A DNA stretch of 5,023 nucleotides from an uncultured Clostridia bacterium. GTDB taxonomy: Bacteria > Bacillota > Clostridia > Oscillospirales > Oscillospiraceae. This document shows, in pieces, positions 4,949 through 5,023 of the stretch (its first letter is position 1; each line of letters starts with the position of its first letter). The position numbers and the translations under genes were made by a program. The notes under the pieces were generated by a model that had not been told where the DNA came from, did no database searches, and saw nothing but the letters and a program-made list of their open reading frames with translations. The stretch covers positions 1 to 5,023 of the forward strand of contig CALYTU010000102.1 in NCBI GenBank assembly GCA_945487445.1. The letters run 5' to 3'.

Positions 4949-5023
4949 ATCGGGTAGTAGGTCACCCATTAGTTGAGTGACCGACCTCCCACACCACCGT
5001 GCGTACGGTTCCGTACACGGCGG
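4949..5023 (-). mobile_element. 3' end of a group II intron (domains V and VI), partial
   Basis: On the minus strand, 5023-4994 folds as a domain V hairpin. It has an 8-bp lower stem (CCGCCGTG with CACGGTGG), a two-base CG bulge, a 4-bp upper stem and a GAAC tetraloop. A CGC catalytic triad (5022-5020) sits at the usual place near its 5' side. After the linker comes domain VI: GGTCACTC and GGGTGACC form an 8-bp stem around AACTAAT, above a lower helix with GGG and CCC. An unpaired A (position 4955) lies seven bases from the proposed intron end CCCGAT (last base 4949), as expected for the branch-point adenosine. The layout and TGTGGGAGGTCGG linker match the ends of bacterial group II introns as I recall them. 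The 5' end and any reverse transcriptase/maturase gene lie beyond the right edge. The intron is oriented opposite to ispE. Confidence 0.85.

Noticed and set aside
4739..5023. CRISPR array or tRNA gene in the right-hand intergenic region
   Set aside because: There are no regularly spaced direct repeats and no cloverleaf. The repeats present are inverted and are better explained by the palindromic element and the intron domains V and VI.

Overview
The window looks like chromosome of a low-G+C-phylum (Firmicutes) but fairly GC-rich anaerobe, most likely a Clostridia member near the Oscillospiraceae/Ruminococcaceae. This is inferred from a two-helix GdpP-type c-di-AMP phosphodiesterase, a YuzA/DUF378 membrane protein, a clostridial-type DUF1015 protein, an MEP-pathway IspE, strong AGGAGG-type ribosome binding sites, and AT-rich intergenic DNA between GC-rich genes. 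No species is assigned.

Layout. Positions 1-69 hold a short dispersed-repeat-like palindrome and a small stem-loop just behind the end of gdpP. Positions 70-2043 (minus) are gdpP, encoding a full-length 657-residue membrane-bound c-di-AMP phosphodiesterase. Positions 2044-2242 form an intergenic stretch with three hairpins: a strong GC-rich terminator for the next gene, a 9-bp inverted repeat and an A/T-rich hairpin, plus a possible extended -10 promoter for gdpP. Positions 2243-2446 (minus) encode a 67-residue two-helix DUF378 protein. Positions 2447-2621 are a divergent promoter region with a recognisable promoter on each strand and a pair of similar AT-rich direct repeats between them. Positions 2622-3863 (plus) encode a DUF1015 protein, and 3860-4738 (plus) encode IspE, coupled to it by a 4-base GTGA overlap. 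Positions 4739-4948 have no convincing gene; they contain a nested palindromic element. Positions 4949-5023 (minus) are the 3' end (domains V and VI) of a group II intron whose body lies beyond the window edge.

How the genes work together. gdpP lowers c-di-AMP, the second messenger for potassium and osmotic homeostasis and the cell wall. The DUF378 gene upstream of it is separated by a strong terminator, so the two are probably separate transcripts. On the other strand the DUF1015 gene and ispE form a translationally coupled pair; IspE supplies isoprenoid precursors, and the reason for pairing it with DUF1015 is unknown.

I found no clear new system. The items most worth a second look are the intergenic palindromic element next to the intron end, the intron end itself, the DUF1015-ispE coupling, and the His-to-Asn change in the GdpP DHHA1 glycine motif.
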